Of a stretch of 64,000 nucleotides of DNA, positions 8,243-16,994 are shown one piece after another. Each line of letters starts with the position of its first letter. Positions within the stretch are counted from its first letter, which is position 1. This DNA comes from an uncultured Roseateles sp. GTDB taxonomy: Bacteria > Pseudomonadota > Gammaproteobacteria > Burkholderiales > Burkholderiaceae_C. Where the stretch lies: NCBI RefSeq assembly GCF_963422335.1, contig NZ_OY729424.1, positions 3,162,001-3,226,000 on the forward strand, read 5' to 3'. The translations under genes were made by a program, and so were the position numbers. Below the pieces are notes generated by a model. That model did not search any database, was not told the origin of the DNA, and saw nothing but the letters and a program-made list of their open reading frames with translations.

Positions 8243-9217
8243 TCAGTTGGCGTAGTTGCCGGTCTTGACCGCGACGCGGCGCCAGCGGGCGATCTCGGTC
8301 TGCATGCGGTGCTGTATGGCCTCTGGCGTAGCCTTGGAGAAGGCCGGGTCAATGCCCTGGGCGGCCAGCTTCTCGCGCACCTCGGCCTGGTTGAGGATGG
8401 CCGTGAGGTGCTGGCTCAGTAGTGCGATGACGGGGGCGGGCGTGCCCGCCGGTGCGAACAGGCCGAACCACATGCTGGCGTCATAGCCGGGCACAAACTC
8501 TGCCAGCGTGGGCACGCCGGGCAGCTCGGGTATGCGCTGGGTGCTGGCCAGCGCCAGTGCACGGATTCGTCCCTGCTTGACCAGCGGCAGCATCTGCAGC
8601 GCCGGTCCGGTGGCGATGTCGATGCGTCCGCCCATCAGATCTTGCAAGGCTTCGCCGGCGCCCTTGTACGGAATCAGCTGCACGTCCAGCCCGGTCTGCA
8701 CCTTGAGCAGGTCTATGGTCAGGCTGGTGGTGCTGCCCATCTGCACCTTGCCGGGGTTGGCCTTGACGTGGTCGAGGAACTGCTGGGGCGTGGCGAACGG
8801 GGCCGCAGGCGAGGCGGCGATCAGCACCGCGCTGTCACCAAGGGCCTTGACGGGCACGAAGTCCTTGTCGAGCTGGAAGGGGATCTTGCGGTAGAAGGCG
8901 GTGTTGGCCGTGTGCACGCCGCTGAGGATGCCTATGGTGTAGCCATCGGGTGCGGCCTTGGCCAGGAAGTCGGCGCCGAGATTGCCGGCCGCACCGGCAC
9001 GGTTTTCCACCACCACCGGCTGCTTGAGCCGCTTGGCCAGCGGCTCGGCGATCAGGCGGGTCAGCACATCTTGCGCGCCACCCGCCGGGAAGGGCACCAC
9101 CCAGCGGATAGGCTTGTCGGGATAGGTCTGAGCCTGAGCTTGCGGCGGCAAGAGGCAGGCCAGAAAGCAGGCCAGCGCGGACAGGGCAGGCAGGCGCCAA
9201 GTGGCGGGGTACGGCAT
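8243..9217 (-). CDS. Bug-family tripartite tricarboxylate transporter substrate-binding protein
   Basis: A 324-residue periplasmic receptor with a signal peptide ending in AQAQT. The diagnostic Bug segments are present: YPDKPIRWVVPFPAGG, VVENRAGAAGNLG, PDGYTIG, and later GVPTLAE. I place the start at ATG 9217, with GGAGAC upstream. No TctA/TctB membrane subunits are in the window, as is common for the large Bug families of Burkholderiales. It leads the minus-strand operon VOC-FAH-GlcG-amidases-NIPSNAP, so its ligand (often a carboxylate) is probably the pathway substrate. Confidence 0.88.
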   Translation of the reverse strand: MPYPATWRLPALSALACFLACLLPPQAQAQTYPDKPIRWVVPFPAGGAQDVLTRLIAEPLAKRLKQPVVVENRAGAAGNLGADFLAKAAPDGYTIGILSGVHTANTAFYRKIPFQLDKDFVPVKALGDSAVLIAASPAAPFATPQQFLDHVKANPGKVQMGSTTSLTIDLLKVQTGLDVQLIPYKGAGEALQDLMGGRIDIATGPALQMLPLVKQGRIRALALASTQRIPELPGVPTLAEFVPGYDASMWFGLFAPAGTPAPVIALLSQHLTAILNQAEVREKLAAQGIDPAFSKATPEAIQHRMQTEIARWRRVAVKTGNYAN

Positions 9218-9327
9218 CGACTTGTCTCCATGATCGGGTGCGCCGGCTCTGGGTCCGGGCCACCCGTGTTGCAATGGAGATCAGTCTACGGAGATGGGGC
9301 GCGCCGGACGCCCCCGCGGGTCCTAAC

Positions 9328-9342
9328 GCTTACCGGATCGTC
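9328..9342 (-). promoter_or_regulatory. putative AraC-regulator operator, copy 2
   Basis: The plus strand again reads GCTTACCGGATCGTC, identical to 2364-2378. It lies 111 nt upstream of the Bug-receptor start, in the 149-base gap between that gene and the DUF3606 gene. An A/T-rich flank (GATAAA) follows. No other copy was seen by eye in the window. Confidence 0.5.
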
Positions 9343-9366
9343 CGATAAACGAGGCCAGAGCGAGTG

Positions 9367-9570
9367 TCAACCCGCGGCGCTTGCGCCCGTGGGCCGCTGC
9401 TTCAGGTAGGCGCTCACGGCGTCGGCGTCATCTCCCACGGCCACAACTGCCCGCCTGAGATCTTCGGGGCTGACGTGCAACGCCTTGGTCCAGTCATGGA
9501 GCGCTTGCGCGTCGTCGATGTCGATGCGGCGACGGTCCTGGTCGCCTCCCAGGTATTTGCTGTCTGACAT
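9367..9570 (-). CDS. DUF3606 domain protein (67 aa)
   Basis: A small protein matching the DUF3606 pattern: an acidic/arginine-rich DQDRRRIDIDD start, WTKALHVSPEDLRRAV, then VGDDADAVSAYL. AAGGAGATAAG lies just upstream of ATG 9570. DUF3606 proteins are common in Burkholderiales and Rhizobiales and have no assigned function. It is upstream of, and co-directional with, the Bug operon but separated by 149 bases holding the putative operator, so it is probably an independent gene. Confidence 0.82.
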   Translation of the reverse strand: MSDSKYLGGDQDRRRIDIDDAQALHDWTKALHVSPEDLRRAVVAVGDDADAVSAYLKQRPTGASAAG

Positions 9571-9710
9571 GGCTTATCTCCTTGCGTGGATGGGGTGACC
9601 TTGTGACGGTGCTTGCACCGGCGGGCTGTGGAGCAGCGTGCGCCGATGCAGGCGCGATATCGGTGCGTTGGCGTACACAGGCTGCGGCACGCTGAGCGCT
9701 GGCTACACTG

Positions 9711-10859
9711 ATGCCCATGCGCGATGCCTTTCTGCTGGACCCGGATCTGGTGTTCCTGAACCATGGCTCGTTCGGCGCCTGTCCGCGCGAGGTGTTCCGG
9801 GTGTTCCAGGACTGGCAGCTGGAGATGGAGCGCAATCCGGTCGAGTTTCTGAGCCGGCGCTCGGCGGGCCTGCTGATGGAGGCGCGCTCTCAGCTGGCGG
9901 TGTATCTGGGCGCCTCGGCGGAGCATCTGGTCTTCATGCCCAATGCGACGACCGGGGTCAACACGGTGGCGCGCTCACTGGACCTGCAGCAAGGCGACGA
10001 GGTGTTGAGCACCGATCACGAATACGGCGCCTGCGATGCGGCCTGGCGCCTTGTCTGCGAGCGTGCTGGCGCGCACTACCGGCGCGTCGAGGTGCCACTG
10101 CCGTTTGACAGCGCAGGCTTTGCCGAGCGCCTGTTGGCCGAGGTGGCACCGCGCACGCGGCTGATCTTCTGCAGCCACATCACGTCGACCACGGCGCTGA
10201 CCTTTCCGCTGGCCGAGTTGTGTGCCCGCGCGCGCCGGCTGGGCGTGCTGACGCTGATCGATGGCGCCCATGCGCCGGGGCAGATCGAGCTGGATCTGGA
10301 TGCGCTGGGCGCCGACTTCTACACCGGCAACTGCCACAAATGGCTGTGTGCGCCCAAGGGTGCGGCTTTTTTGCATGCCCGGCCTGAGCACCATCAGCGG
10401 CTGCAGGCCCTGGTCGTCAGCTGGGGCTATGTGGACGAGGGCAGGGGTCACGAGGCCTATGCCGGTGAGTCGCTGCTGGCGCGGCGCCTGCAGTGGCAGG
10501 GCACGCGCGATATTGCGGCCCTGTTGGCCGTGCCTGCTGCGATCGCCTTCCAGCAGCGCCACGACTGGCCGACGCAGCGTGCACGCTGCCACGCGCTGGC
10601 GGGCGAGGCGCTGCGCGAGGTGGCGCAGCGCTACGGGCTGGCGCCCATTGCCCAGGATGCGGACTGGCTGCAGATGGTCACGCTGCCGGTGCCGCATCGC
10701 GATGCCGAGGCGCTGCGGGCGGCCTTGTTCGTCCAAGGCATCGAGATTCCGGTGACGCAGCATGCCGGCCGGCGCTTTGTGCGCCTCTCGGTCCAGACCT
10801 ATAACGACACTGATGACATTGCCCGGCTGTTGGCCGCGCTGGAGCAGGTGGCGCCCTGA
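9711..10859 (+). CDS. class V aminotransferase (isopenicillin-N-epimerase-like)
   Basis: A PLP-dependent fold-type I enzyme of about 382 residues. The N-terminal LNHGSFGACP and the internal NATTGVNTVARSL are typical of the epimerase/cysteine-desulfurase-like branch. The cofactor aspartate is in LIDGAHAPGQ, and the Schiff-base lysine is in NCHKWLCAPKG. The start is ATG 9711 or ATG 9717: a TACACT hexamer ends at 9709, which would put the transcription start at about 9716, so the second ATG may be used on a leaderless message. No pathway partner is adjacent, so the substrate is unknown. Confidence 0.85.
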   Translation: MPMRDAFLLDPDLVFLNHGSFGACPREVFRVFQDWQLEMERNPVEFLSRRSAGLLMEARSQLAVYLGASAEHLVFMPNATTGVNTVARSLDLQQGDEVLSTDHEYGACDAAWRLVCERAGAHYRRVEVPLPFDSAGFAERLLAEVAPRTRLIFCSHITSTTALTFPLAELCARARRLGVLTLIDGAHAPGQIELDLDALGADFYTGNCHKWLCAPKGAAFLHARPEHHQRLQALVVSWGYVDEGRGHEAYAGESLLARRLQWQGTRDIAALLAVPAAIAFQQRHDWPTQRARCHALAGEALREVAQRYGLAPIAQDADWLQMVTLPVPHRDAEALRAALFVQGIEIPVTQHAGRRFVRLSVQTYNDTDDIARLLAALEQVAP

Positions 10860-10989
10860 AGTCAGCGCCAGGACGGCGGCGAGCGCACAGCTGTCGCAAT
10901 CAGTGGCTTGGCGCAGGGCTTGTCAAGTTACGATCTGCTGATCCGGCTCGGAGTGCAAGAACGCGCCCCCGGCCCTCTGTCTGGACGCG

Positions 10990-11649
10990 ATGACGCTTCA
11001 ATCTCCAACCCCGATGCCCATGCCCGGTTTGAATGCCCTGCCCGAGGCCTTGCGCGGGCTGGCACAGCGCGGCGTGACGCGCAGCTATCGCAAGCACACC
11101 CTGATCCTCGAAGAGGGTACGCAGGGTGACACGCTGTACCTGTTGCTCAGCGGCAGGGTCAAGGCCTTTTCCATCGATCACCGAGAGCATGAGGTGACCT
11201 ATGGCGTCTACGGTGCCGGGGAGTACTTTGGCGAGATGAGCCTCGATGGCGGGCCGCGCTCGGCCAGCGTGATGGCGCTGGAGGCGACGGTCTGCGTGGT
11301 GCTGACGCGGCAAAGCCTGCGCGACCACATTGCTGCCGAACCCGAGTTCGCCTTCGAGTTGCTGAGCCGGGTGATACGCCGTGCCCGCATGGCCACGGCC
11401 AATGCCCGCAGCATGGCCTTGCTCGACGTGTACGGCCGGGTGGTGCAGCTGCTCGAATCGCTGGCCACGCCGCAGGACGACGGCACCCGGCTGATTGCCG
11501 AGCGCCTGACCCACGGAGACATTGCCTCGCGCGTAGGCTGCTCGCGCGAGATGGTCAGCCGGCTGCTGAAGGATCTGGAGCAGGGCAACTACATTCTGGT
11601 GTCACGCGAGGGCGTGCGCCTGCTGGGCTCGCTGCCGCAGCGCTGGTGA
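10990..11649 (+). CDS. Crp/Fnr-family transcriptional regulator
   Basis: A 219-residue regulator with an N-terminal cyclic-nucleotide-binding-type beta barrel (GDTLYLLLSGRVKAFS, GEYFGEMSLDGGPRSASV) and a C-terminal winged helix containing THGDIASRVGCSREMVSRLL. It has no cysteines arranged as in Fnr, so no iron-sulfur cluster is expected. Overall it resembles the second Crp/Fnr protein at 47527 (shared EMVSRxxKDLE helix). The effector and targets are unknown. It stands alone, followed 39 nt later by the M55 peptidase. Confidence 0.88.
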   Translation: MTLQSPTPMPMPGLNALPEALRGLAQRGVTRSYRKHTLILEEGTQGDTLYLLLSGRVKAFSIDHREHEVTYGVYGAGEYFGEMSLDGGPRSASVMALEATVCVVLTRQSLRDHIAAEPEFAFELLSRVIRRARMATANARSMALLDVYGRVVQLLESLATPQDDGTRLIAERLTHGDIASRVGCSREMVSRLLKDLEQGNYILVSREGVRLLGSLPQRW

Positions 11650-11688
11650 GCGAGCGCCGGCGCCACTCTCAAATTTGGAACAAGACCT

Positions 11689-12510
11689 ATGCGATTGCTG
11701 ATTTCTGTTGATATCGAAGGCGTGGCCGGCGTCAGCCACCCCAGCCAGGGCCAGATGGGCAATGGCGAATACGAGGTGGCGCGACGGTTGATGACGCAGG
11801 AGGCAAATGCCGCCATCCGCGGCGCGCTGGCAGGTGGCGCCACCGAGGTGATCGTCAATGACTCGCACGGCGATTTCCGCAATCTGCTGCCGCTGCACCT
11901 GCACCCGCAGGCGCGGTTGCTGAACGGCCGGCCACGTGCGCTGGGCATGGTGGCCGGTGCGCCGCTGTGCCAGGCGTTGATGCTGGTGGGCTATCACGCC
12001 AAGGCGGGGGCCGAGGGCATACTGGCCCACACCATCAGCGGCAAGTCGTTCGCCTCCATCGCGATCAACGGTGTCGAGTACGGCGAGGCGGCGCTCTATG
12101 GCTCGCTGGCCGGCGAGTTCGGCGTGCCGGTGCTGATGTGCAGTGGCGACAACGTGTTTGCCGACGAAACCCGGCCCCTGCTGCCCCACACTGCCTTCGT
12201 CGTCACCAAGCAGGCGCTCGGCCAGCGGGCGGCGCTGCACCTGTCGCCCGAGGCCTCTTGCGCCGCCATCGAGGCTGGCGCGAAGCAGGCGATGCAGTCG
12301 CATCTGCGCCTGCCGGTAGCGCCGGTTCGCGTGGCCGGGCCGATTCACTGCAAGGTGAGGGCGCAGTCGGTGGCCTTGGCCGATCTGTTTGCGATCACGC
12401 CGCTGGTCGAGCGGGTCAGCGGCACCGAGCTGGAGTTCAGCGGAGCGGACATGCACTATGTGGTGCGGGTGCTCAACACGCTGTCGGCGATGGGTATGGG
12501 GCTGGCATAG
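11689..12510 (+). CDS. M55 family D-aminopeptidase (DppA-like)
   Basis: A 273-residue zinc peptidase. The M55 ligands can be read directly: Asp8 and Glu10 in SVDIEG, His60 in NDSHGD, His103 in VGYHAK and Glu133 in VEYGE, with the catalytic His114 in LAHTISG. The family forms a decameric cytoplasmic enzyme that releases D-amino acids from D-Ala peptides, for example in cell-wall peptide recycling. The length matches the family (about 270). No dipeptide transporter lies next to it, unlike the Bacillus dpp operon. Confidence 0.9.
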   Translation: MRLLISVDIEGVAGVSHPSQGQMGNGEYEVARRLMTQEANAAIRGALAGGATEVIVNDSHGDFRNLLPLHLHPQARLLNGRPRALGMVAGAPLCQALMLVGYHAKAGAEGILAHTISGKSFASIAINGVEYGEAALYGSLAGEFGVPVLMCSGDNVFADETRPLLPHTAFVVTKQALGQRAALHLSPEASCAAIEAGAKQAMQSHLRLPVAPVRVAGPIHCKVRAQSVALADLFAITPLVERVSGTELEFSGADMHYVVRVLNTLSAMGMGLA

Positions 12511-12557
12511 CTCACCGGTTAGACTCTGCCCCCGCTTGCTTTGCCCCGGTTCCCATC

Positions 12558-13271
12558 ATGTCCGACCCCACAATTCCCGATGCCCCCGCCGATGACCAGC
12601 CGGTGAGGCGCGGCATCAAGAGCTTCGTGGTGCGTGCCGGTCGCATGGGCTCGGGCCAGGTGAGGGCGCTGGCCGAGCTGGGGCCGAAGTTCGTTCTGCC
12701 CTTCAAGGCCGAGCGGCTAGACGTTGCCCAGGCCTTCGGCCGTGACGCGCCGCTGGTGCTGGAGATCGGCTTCGGCATGGGCGATGCGACGGCCAAGATC
12801 GCCAAGACGCTGGCGGACATCAACTTCCTCGGCTGCGAGGTGCACGAGCCCGGCGTCGGCGCCCTGCTCAAGCATATCGATGAGCAGGGCTTGAGCAATA
12901 TCCGCATCCTGCAGCACGACGCCGTCGAGGTGCTGGAGCAGATGATTGCCCCCGGCTCGCTGGCGGGCGTGCACATCTTCTTTCCCGATCCCTGGCACAA
13001 GAAGCGCCACAACAAGCGCCGGCTGATCCAGCCTGCATTTGTGAAGCAGTTGCTGGCCCGCCTCGCGCCGGGCGGCTATCTGCACTGCGCCACCGACTGG
13101 GAGCCCTACGCCCAGCAGATGCTGGAAGTGCTGAGCGCTGAGCCAGGGCTGGACAACACCGCCGAGGGCTATGCGCCCAAGCCCGACTACCGGCCGTTGA
13201 CCAAGTTCGAGAACCGCGGCCTGAAGCTCGGCCACGGCGTTTGGGACCTGGTCTTCAAACGCAAGACCTGA
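12558..13271 (+). CDS. trmB: tRNA (guanine-N7-)-methyltransferase TrmB
   Basis: A 237-residue SAM-dependent enzyme that makes m7G46 in tRNA. The SAM-binding LEIGFGMGDAT is followed by the TrmB-specific VHIFFPDPWHKKRHNKRRLIQ segment and a C-terminal YRPLTKFENRG motif. The start at ATG 12558 is the first in-frame ATG next to the family similarity; the open frame extends further upstream inside the M55 gene but is not coding there. The N-terminal 45 residues form the usual basic extension of betaproteobacterial TrmB. Confidence 0.94.
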   Translation: MSDPTIPDAPADDQPVRRGIKSFVVRAGRMGSGQVRALAELGPKFVLPFKAERLDVAQAFGRDAPLVLEIGFGMGDATAKIAKTLADINFLGCEVHEPGVGALLKHIDEQGLSNIRILQHDAVEVLEQMIAPGSLAGVHIFFPDPWHKKRHNKRRLIQPAFVKQLLARLAPGGYLHCATDWEPYAQQMLEVLSAEPGLDNTAEGYAPKPDYRPLTKFENRGLKLGHGVWDLVFKRKT

Positions 13272-13467
13272 CACCACGCACCGGCGGGAAGCACGCCTGG
13301 TGCCCTGCTCCATTCTGGGTCGCGGGCGCGCACGGTTTCGGGCCGGAAAAGTCAGTGTTCACCCTATTCCTGATGGCGTGGCTTGGGGCTATCGTGGCCT
13401 GGGTCCGTGCCAGGCCGGAGCTTCTCCGGCGAGTGGCTGCGGCATCCCACTACCAGGAGCTTGAACG

Positions 13468-14502
13468 ATGAGATCGAATGCTGTGAAGACGCTGGTCGGT
13501 TCTGTGATGGCAGCGGCCGCCTTGCTGGGCGCGAACAGTGCGCATGCCGGCAAGACCTTGGATGCCATCAAGGCGCGCGGGCAGGTGGTTTGCGGGGTCA
13601 ACACCGGCCTGGCGGGTTTTGCGGCCGCTGACAGCAACGGCAACTGGTCCGGCATCGATGTGGACATCTGCCGCGCCATCGCCGCCGCCACCCTGGGTGA
13701 CGGCACCAAGATCAAGTTCGTGCCGCTGAACGCACAACAGCGCTTCACCGCGCTGCAGTCGGGCGAGATCGACATCCTGTCACGCAACACCACCTGGACC
13801 CTGACCCGTGACGCCTCTCTGGGCATGGTCTTCACCGGGACGACCTATTACGACGGCCAGGGTTTCATGGTGCCAGCCAAGGGCAAGATCAAGAGCGCCA
13901 AGCAGCTCAAGGGCACGACGGTGTGTGTGCAGTCGGGCACGACGACCGAGAAGAACCTGACAGACTTCTCGCGCGCCAACAAGCTGGACATCAAGCCGGT
14001 GGTGTTCGAGAAGGTCGAGGCGGCCACCGGCGCCTACTTCGCCGGCCGCTGCCAGTCGTACACGACCGATGCCTCGGGTCTGGCCTCGGTGCGCAACAAG
14101 GAAGCCAAGAACCCGGATGACCACATCATCCTGCCCGAGCTGATCTCCAAGGAACCGCTGGGCCCGTCGGTGCGCCGCGGTGACGACGAGTGGTTCGCCA
14201 TCGCCAAATGGGTGGTGTTCGGTCTGCTGGAGGCCGAGGAGTACGGCATCACCCAGGCCAACGTCGAGCAGATGAAGGCCAGCAGCGACCCCGCCGTGCT
14301 GCGCATCCTGGGCGTGACCGAAGACACCGGCAAGCTGCTGGGCCTGGACAAGGACTGGATGGCCAAGGCCATCAAGGCCACCGGCAACTACGGCGAAATC
14401 TTCGAACGCAACGTCGGCCCGACTTCGGCATTGAAGCTGCCACGCGGCGTCAACAACCAGTGGAACAAGGGCGGCCTGATGTACGCCCCACCGATCCGCT
14501 GA
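13468..14502 (+). CDS. aapJ: general L-amino-acid ABC transporter substrate-binding protein AapJ
   Basis: A 344-residue periplasmic receptor with a signal peptide cut near AHA-GK, followed by the AapJ/BztA-type sequence TLDAIKARGQVVCGVNTGLAGF. It has a SBP_bac_3 fold with IDILSRNTTWTLTRD. The length matches AapJ (about 340). It is the first gene of a complete aapJQMP set. A stable hairpin after its stop (14511-14550) probably lets the receptor be made in excess over the membrane subunits. The 196 bases upstream hold its promoter, but I cannot assign the hexamers. Confidence 0.92.
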   Translation: MRSNAVKTLVGSVMAAAALLGANSAHAGKTLDAIKARGQVVCGVNTGLAGFAAADSNGNWSGIDVDICRAIAAATLGDGTKIKFVPLNAQQRFTALQSGEIDILSRNTTWTLTRDASLGMVFTGTTYYDGQGFMVPAKGKIKSAKQLKGTTVCVQSGTTTEKNLTDFSRANKLDIKPVVFEKVEAATGAYFAGRCQSYTTDASGLASVRNKEAKNPDDHIILPELISKEPLGPSVRRGDDEWFAIAKWVVFGLLEAEEYGITQANVEQMKASSDPAVLRILGVTEDTGKLLGLDKDWMAKAIKATGNYGEIFERNVGPTSALKLPRGVNNQWNKGGLMYAPPIR

Positions 14503-14510
14503 TCAGTCCG

Positions 14511-14550
14511 GACCGGGGCCTTTGGGTGTGATCACCCGGGCCCGGTCTTT
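14511..14550 (+). terminator. hairpin between aapJ and aapQ, probable partial terminator
   Basis: A long stem-loop lies 8 nt after the aapJ stop. Outer arms GACCGGGGCC (14511-14520) and GGGCCCGGTC (14538-14547) pair with one mismatch around a perfect inner stem GGGTG-TGAT-CACCC. It ends in CTTT. The short T run suggests attenuation or 3'-end protection rather than full termination. Confidence 0.65.
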
Positions 14551-14627
14551 GCTTGCATGCATCCTGGCTGGTTGACCCCGCGTTGATGGGGTCAGCCTGG
14601 ATGGCCGTACCTGCACAAGGAGTTTGT

Positions 14628-15809
14628 ATGACCGCTAGACAGGTGCCGGGCCGGCGTCGGGAATGGTCCTGGCGCAGTCGGGGCTTCCGCGCGCTGGCCT
14701 ACCAGTTGATCGCTGTGGCCCTGATCGTGCTGGCGGTCTGGTTCCTGGCCCACAACACGGCCGAGAACATGCGTGCGCGGGGCATGCAGAGCGGTTTCGG
14801 CTTCCTGCTGCAGCCAGCCGGTTTCGACATCGGCGAAGTGCTGATCCACTACGACGCACTCGATCCCTATTGGCGTGCATTCGCCGTGGGCCTGGCGAAC
14901 ACGCTGAAGGTGGCGGTGATAGGCATTGTGCTGACGACCCTGATAGGCACGGCCGTTGGCGTGGGCCGCTTCTCCAGCAATGCGCTGGTGCGTGGTTTGT
15001 GCTACGGCTATGTCGAGGTGTTCCGCAACGTACCCATCCTGCTACAGCTGCTGCTGTGGTATCTGCTGCTGACCGAATGGCTGCCCGATGCCAGCGAGCC
15101 GATCTCGGCCTTGGGCCTGGTGTTCCTCAGCAAGGGCGGGTTGACCTACCCGGTGCCGGTGTGGGGCATAGGCCAGGGCCTCGCGCTGTGCGGTGCCCTG
15201 GTCGGGCTGGTGGTTGCCTGGGCCTGGCGCCGCCATGCGCGCCGGCGTTTCGAGCTCACGGGCCAGGTGCTGAGCACCTTCTGGGTGCCGGTGGTGATCG
15301 TGCTGGCTGCGGCCACGCTGGGCTGGCTGGCCGGTGGTGCGCCCAATGCCTGGAGCGTGCCGCATCTGGCCGATGTGATCGTCGAGGGCGGCAGTGCGCT
15401 GACGCCCGAATTCATCGCCGTGCTGCTGGGCCTGGTGCTGTACACGGCAGCCTTTGTGGCCGAGGTGGTGCGTTCCGGTATTGCCTCGGTGCCCGGCGGC
15501 CAGAGCGAGGCGGCCGGCAGCCTGGGTCTGTCGCCTGGCCAGAACATGCGTCTGATCGTGCTGCCGCAGGCGCTGCGCGTGATCATCCCGCCGATGACCA
15601 ACCAGTTCCTGAATCTGACCAAGAACTCGTCGCTGGCGGTGGCCATCGGCTATCCGGACGTGGTGTCGATCAGCAACACGGCCATCAACCAGACCGGCCG
15701 CGCGATCGAGTGCATCGCGCTGGTGATGCTGGTCTATCTGAGCACCTCGCTGACGACCTCGGGCCTGATGAACTGGTACAACAAACGCGCGGCGATCAAG
15801 GAGCGTTGA
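14628..15809 (+). CDS. aapQ: amino-acid ABC transporter permease AapQ
   Basis: A 393-residue inner-membrane subunit starting at ATG 14628, with AAGGAG 6 nt upstream. It has an N-terminal TM segment, a long periplasmic loop, then the BPD_transp_1 helices. The EAA loop is EVVRSGIASVPGGQSEAAGSLGLS, which contacts the ATPase. The extended N-terminal half is typical of AapQ rather than of the short HisQ/GlnP permeases. Its gene ends 3 nt before aapM. Confidence 0.92.
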   Translation: MTARQVPGRRREWSWRSRGFRALAYQLIAVALIVLAVWFLAHNTAENMRARGMQSGFGFLLQPAGFDIGEVLIHYDALDPYWRAFAVGLANTLKVAVIGIVLTTLIGTAVGVGRFSSNALVRGLCYGYVEVFRNVPILLQLLLWYLLLTEWLPDASEPISALGLVFLSKGGLTYPVPVWGIGQGLALCGALVGLVVAWAWRRHARRRFELTGQVLSTFWVPVVIVLAAATLGWLAGGAPNAWSVPHLADVIVEGGSALTPEFIAVLLGLVLYTAAFVAEVVRSGIASVPGGQSEAAGSLGLSPGQNMRLIVLPQALRVIIPPMTNQFLNLTKNSSLAVAIGYPDVVSISNTAINQTGRAIECIALVMLVYLSTSLTTSGLMNWYNKRAAIKER

Positions 15810-15812
15810 AGC

Positions 15813-16916
15813 ATGGATGCTGTCTTCACTCCGATTGCCGCAAGGCCTGCCCCGACCTCGACGCGTGGGCCCGTCGCCTGGCTGCGGCGCAATCTGTTCG
15901 CCAACTGGCAGAGCACGGCCTTCACACTGGTGCTGCTGGTGCTGGCCGTGATGTATGTGCCGGGCATGCTGCGCTGGGCGATCTTTGCCTCGATCACGGC
16001 TGCCGACGCCGATGCCTGCCAAGCCGCGCGCGGCATCGGTGCCTGCTGGGGCGTGGTGACCGAGAAGCACCGGCTGATCATCTTCGGCCGCTATCCCTTC
16101 GACCAGCAGTGGCGGCCGCTGGTGGCCACCGCGCTGATGATGGCGCTGCTGATGGCCAGCTGCACGCGGCCGTTCTGGCGCGCCTGGCTGGCCCTGCTGT
16201 GGGTGACGGTGCTGGCGGTCGCCTTCACCTTGATGAGCGGCGGTGTGCTGGGTCTGGCCAAGGTCACAACCGACCAGTGGGGCGGGCTGCCGCTGACCAT
16301 CATGCTGTCGTCGCTGTCTATCGTGATGGCCTTTCCGATCGCCGTGCTGGTGGCGATGGGTCGGCGTTCGCAGATGCCGGCGATCCGAACCTTCTGCACG
16401 CTCTACGTCGAGCTGATACGCGGCGTGCCGCTGATCTCGGTGCTGTTCATGGCCAGCTTCATGTTCCCGCTGTTCATGCCGCAAGGCTTCAGCATTGATG
16501 TGCTGGTGCGGGTGCTGGCGGGCATCACGCTGTTCGCTGCGGCCTACCTGGCCGAAATTGTGCGCGGCGGGTTGCAGGCGATCCCGAAGGGGCAGGTCGA
16601 GGCGGCGCAGTCGCTGGGCCTCTCCTACTGGAAGACGCAGCGCAAGATCGTGCTGCCGCAGGCGCTGGCCCTGGTGGTGCCGGGCATCGTCAACAGCTTC
16701 ATCTCGATTTTCAAGGACACCTCGCTGGTGACCATCGTGTCGCTGTACGAGCTGACCGGCTCGCTGGGCCTGGCGCTGAATTCGGATGCCAACTGGCGGC
16801 CGTTCAAGGTCGAGGGCTATCTCTTCATCACCGCCATCTACTTCGTGTTCTGCTTTGCCATGTCCCGCTACAGCCTGTGGATAGAGAAGCAGCTGAATCG
16901 AAGCAAAAACCGTTAG
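15813..16916 (+). CDS. aapM: amino-acid ABC transporter permease AapM
   Basis: A 367-residue permease pairing with AapQ. TM segments are seen near residues 40-60 and 107-140, then the BPD_transp_1 core with EAA loop EIVRGGLQAIPKGQVEAAQSLGLS. A large cytoplasmic/periplasmic insert before the core is normal for AapM. It is followed by a short structured repeat (16935-16980) and then the ATPase gene. Confidence 0.92.
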   Translation: MDAVFTPIAARPAPTSTRGPVAWLRRNLFANWQSTAFTLVLLVLAVMYVPGMLRWAIFASITAADADACQAARGIGACWGVVTEKHRLIIFGRYPFDQQWRPLVATALMMALLMASCTRPFWRAWLALLWVTVLAVAFTLMSGGVLGLAKVTTDQWGGLPLTIMLSSLSIVMAFPIAVLVAMGRRSQMPAIRTFCTLYVELIRGVPLISVLFMASFMFPLFMPQGFSIDVLVRVLAGITLFAAAYLAEIVRGGLQAIPKGQVEAAQSLGLSYWKTQRKIVLPQALALVVPGIVNSFISIFKDTSLVTIVSLYELTGSLGLALNSDANWRPFKVEGYLFITAIYFVFCFAMSRYSLWIEKQLNRSKNR

Positions 16917-16934
16917 CCCAACCGATCTACTTGC

Positions 16935-16980
16935 GGGCCAGACCTGAACGCTTCGCGTTCTGCTCTGTCCCCAACTGACC
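16935..16980 (+). repeat. structured 3'-UTR repeat, copy A (shortest form)
   Basis: It starts 18 nt after the aapM stop. Outer arms GGGCCAGA and TCTGTCCC pair with one mismatch. The inner hairpin is GAACGC-TTC-GCGTTC (16946-16960), followed by CCAACTGACC. The tail matches copies B (34893), C (51288) and D (53407). Confidence 0.6.
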
Positions 16981-16994
16981 CAAGAACTGGCCCC

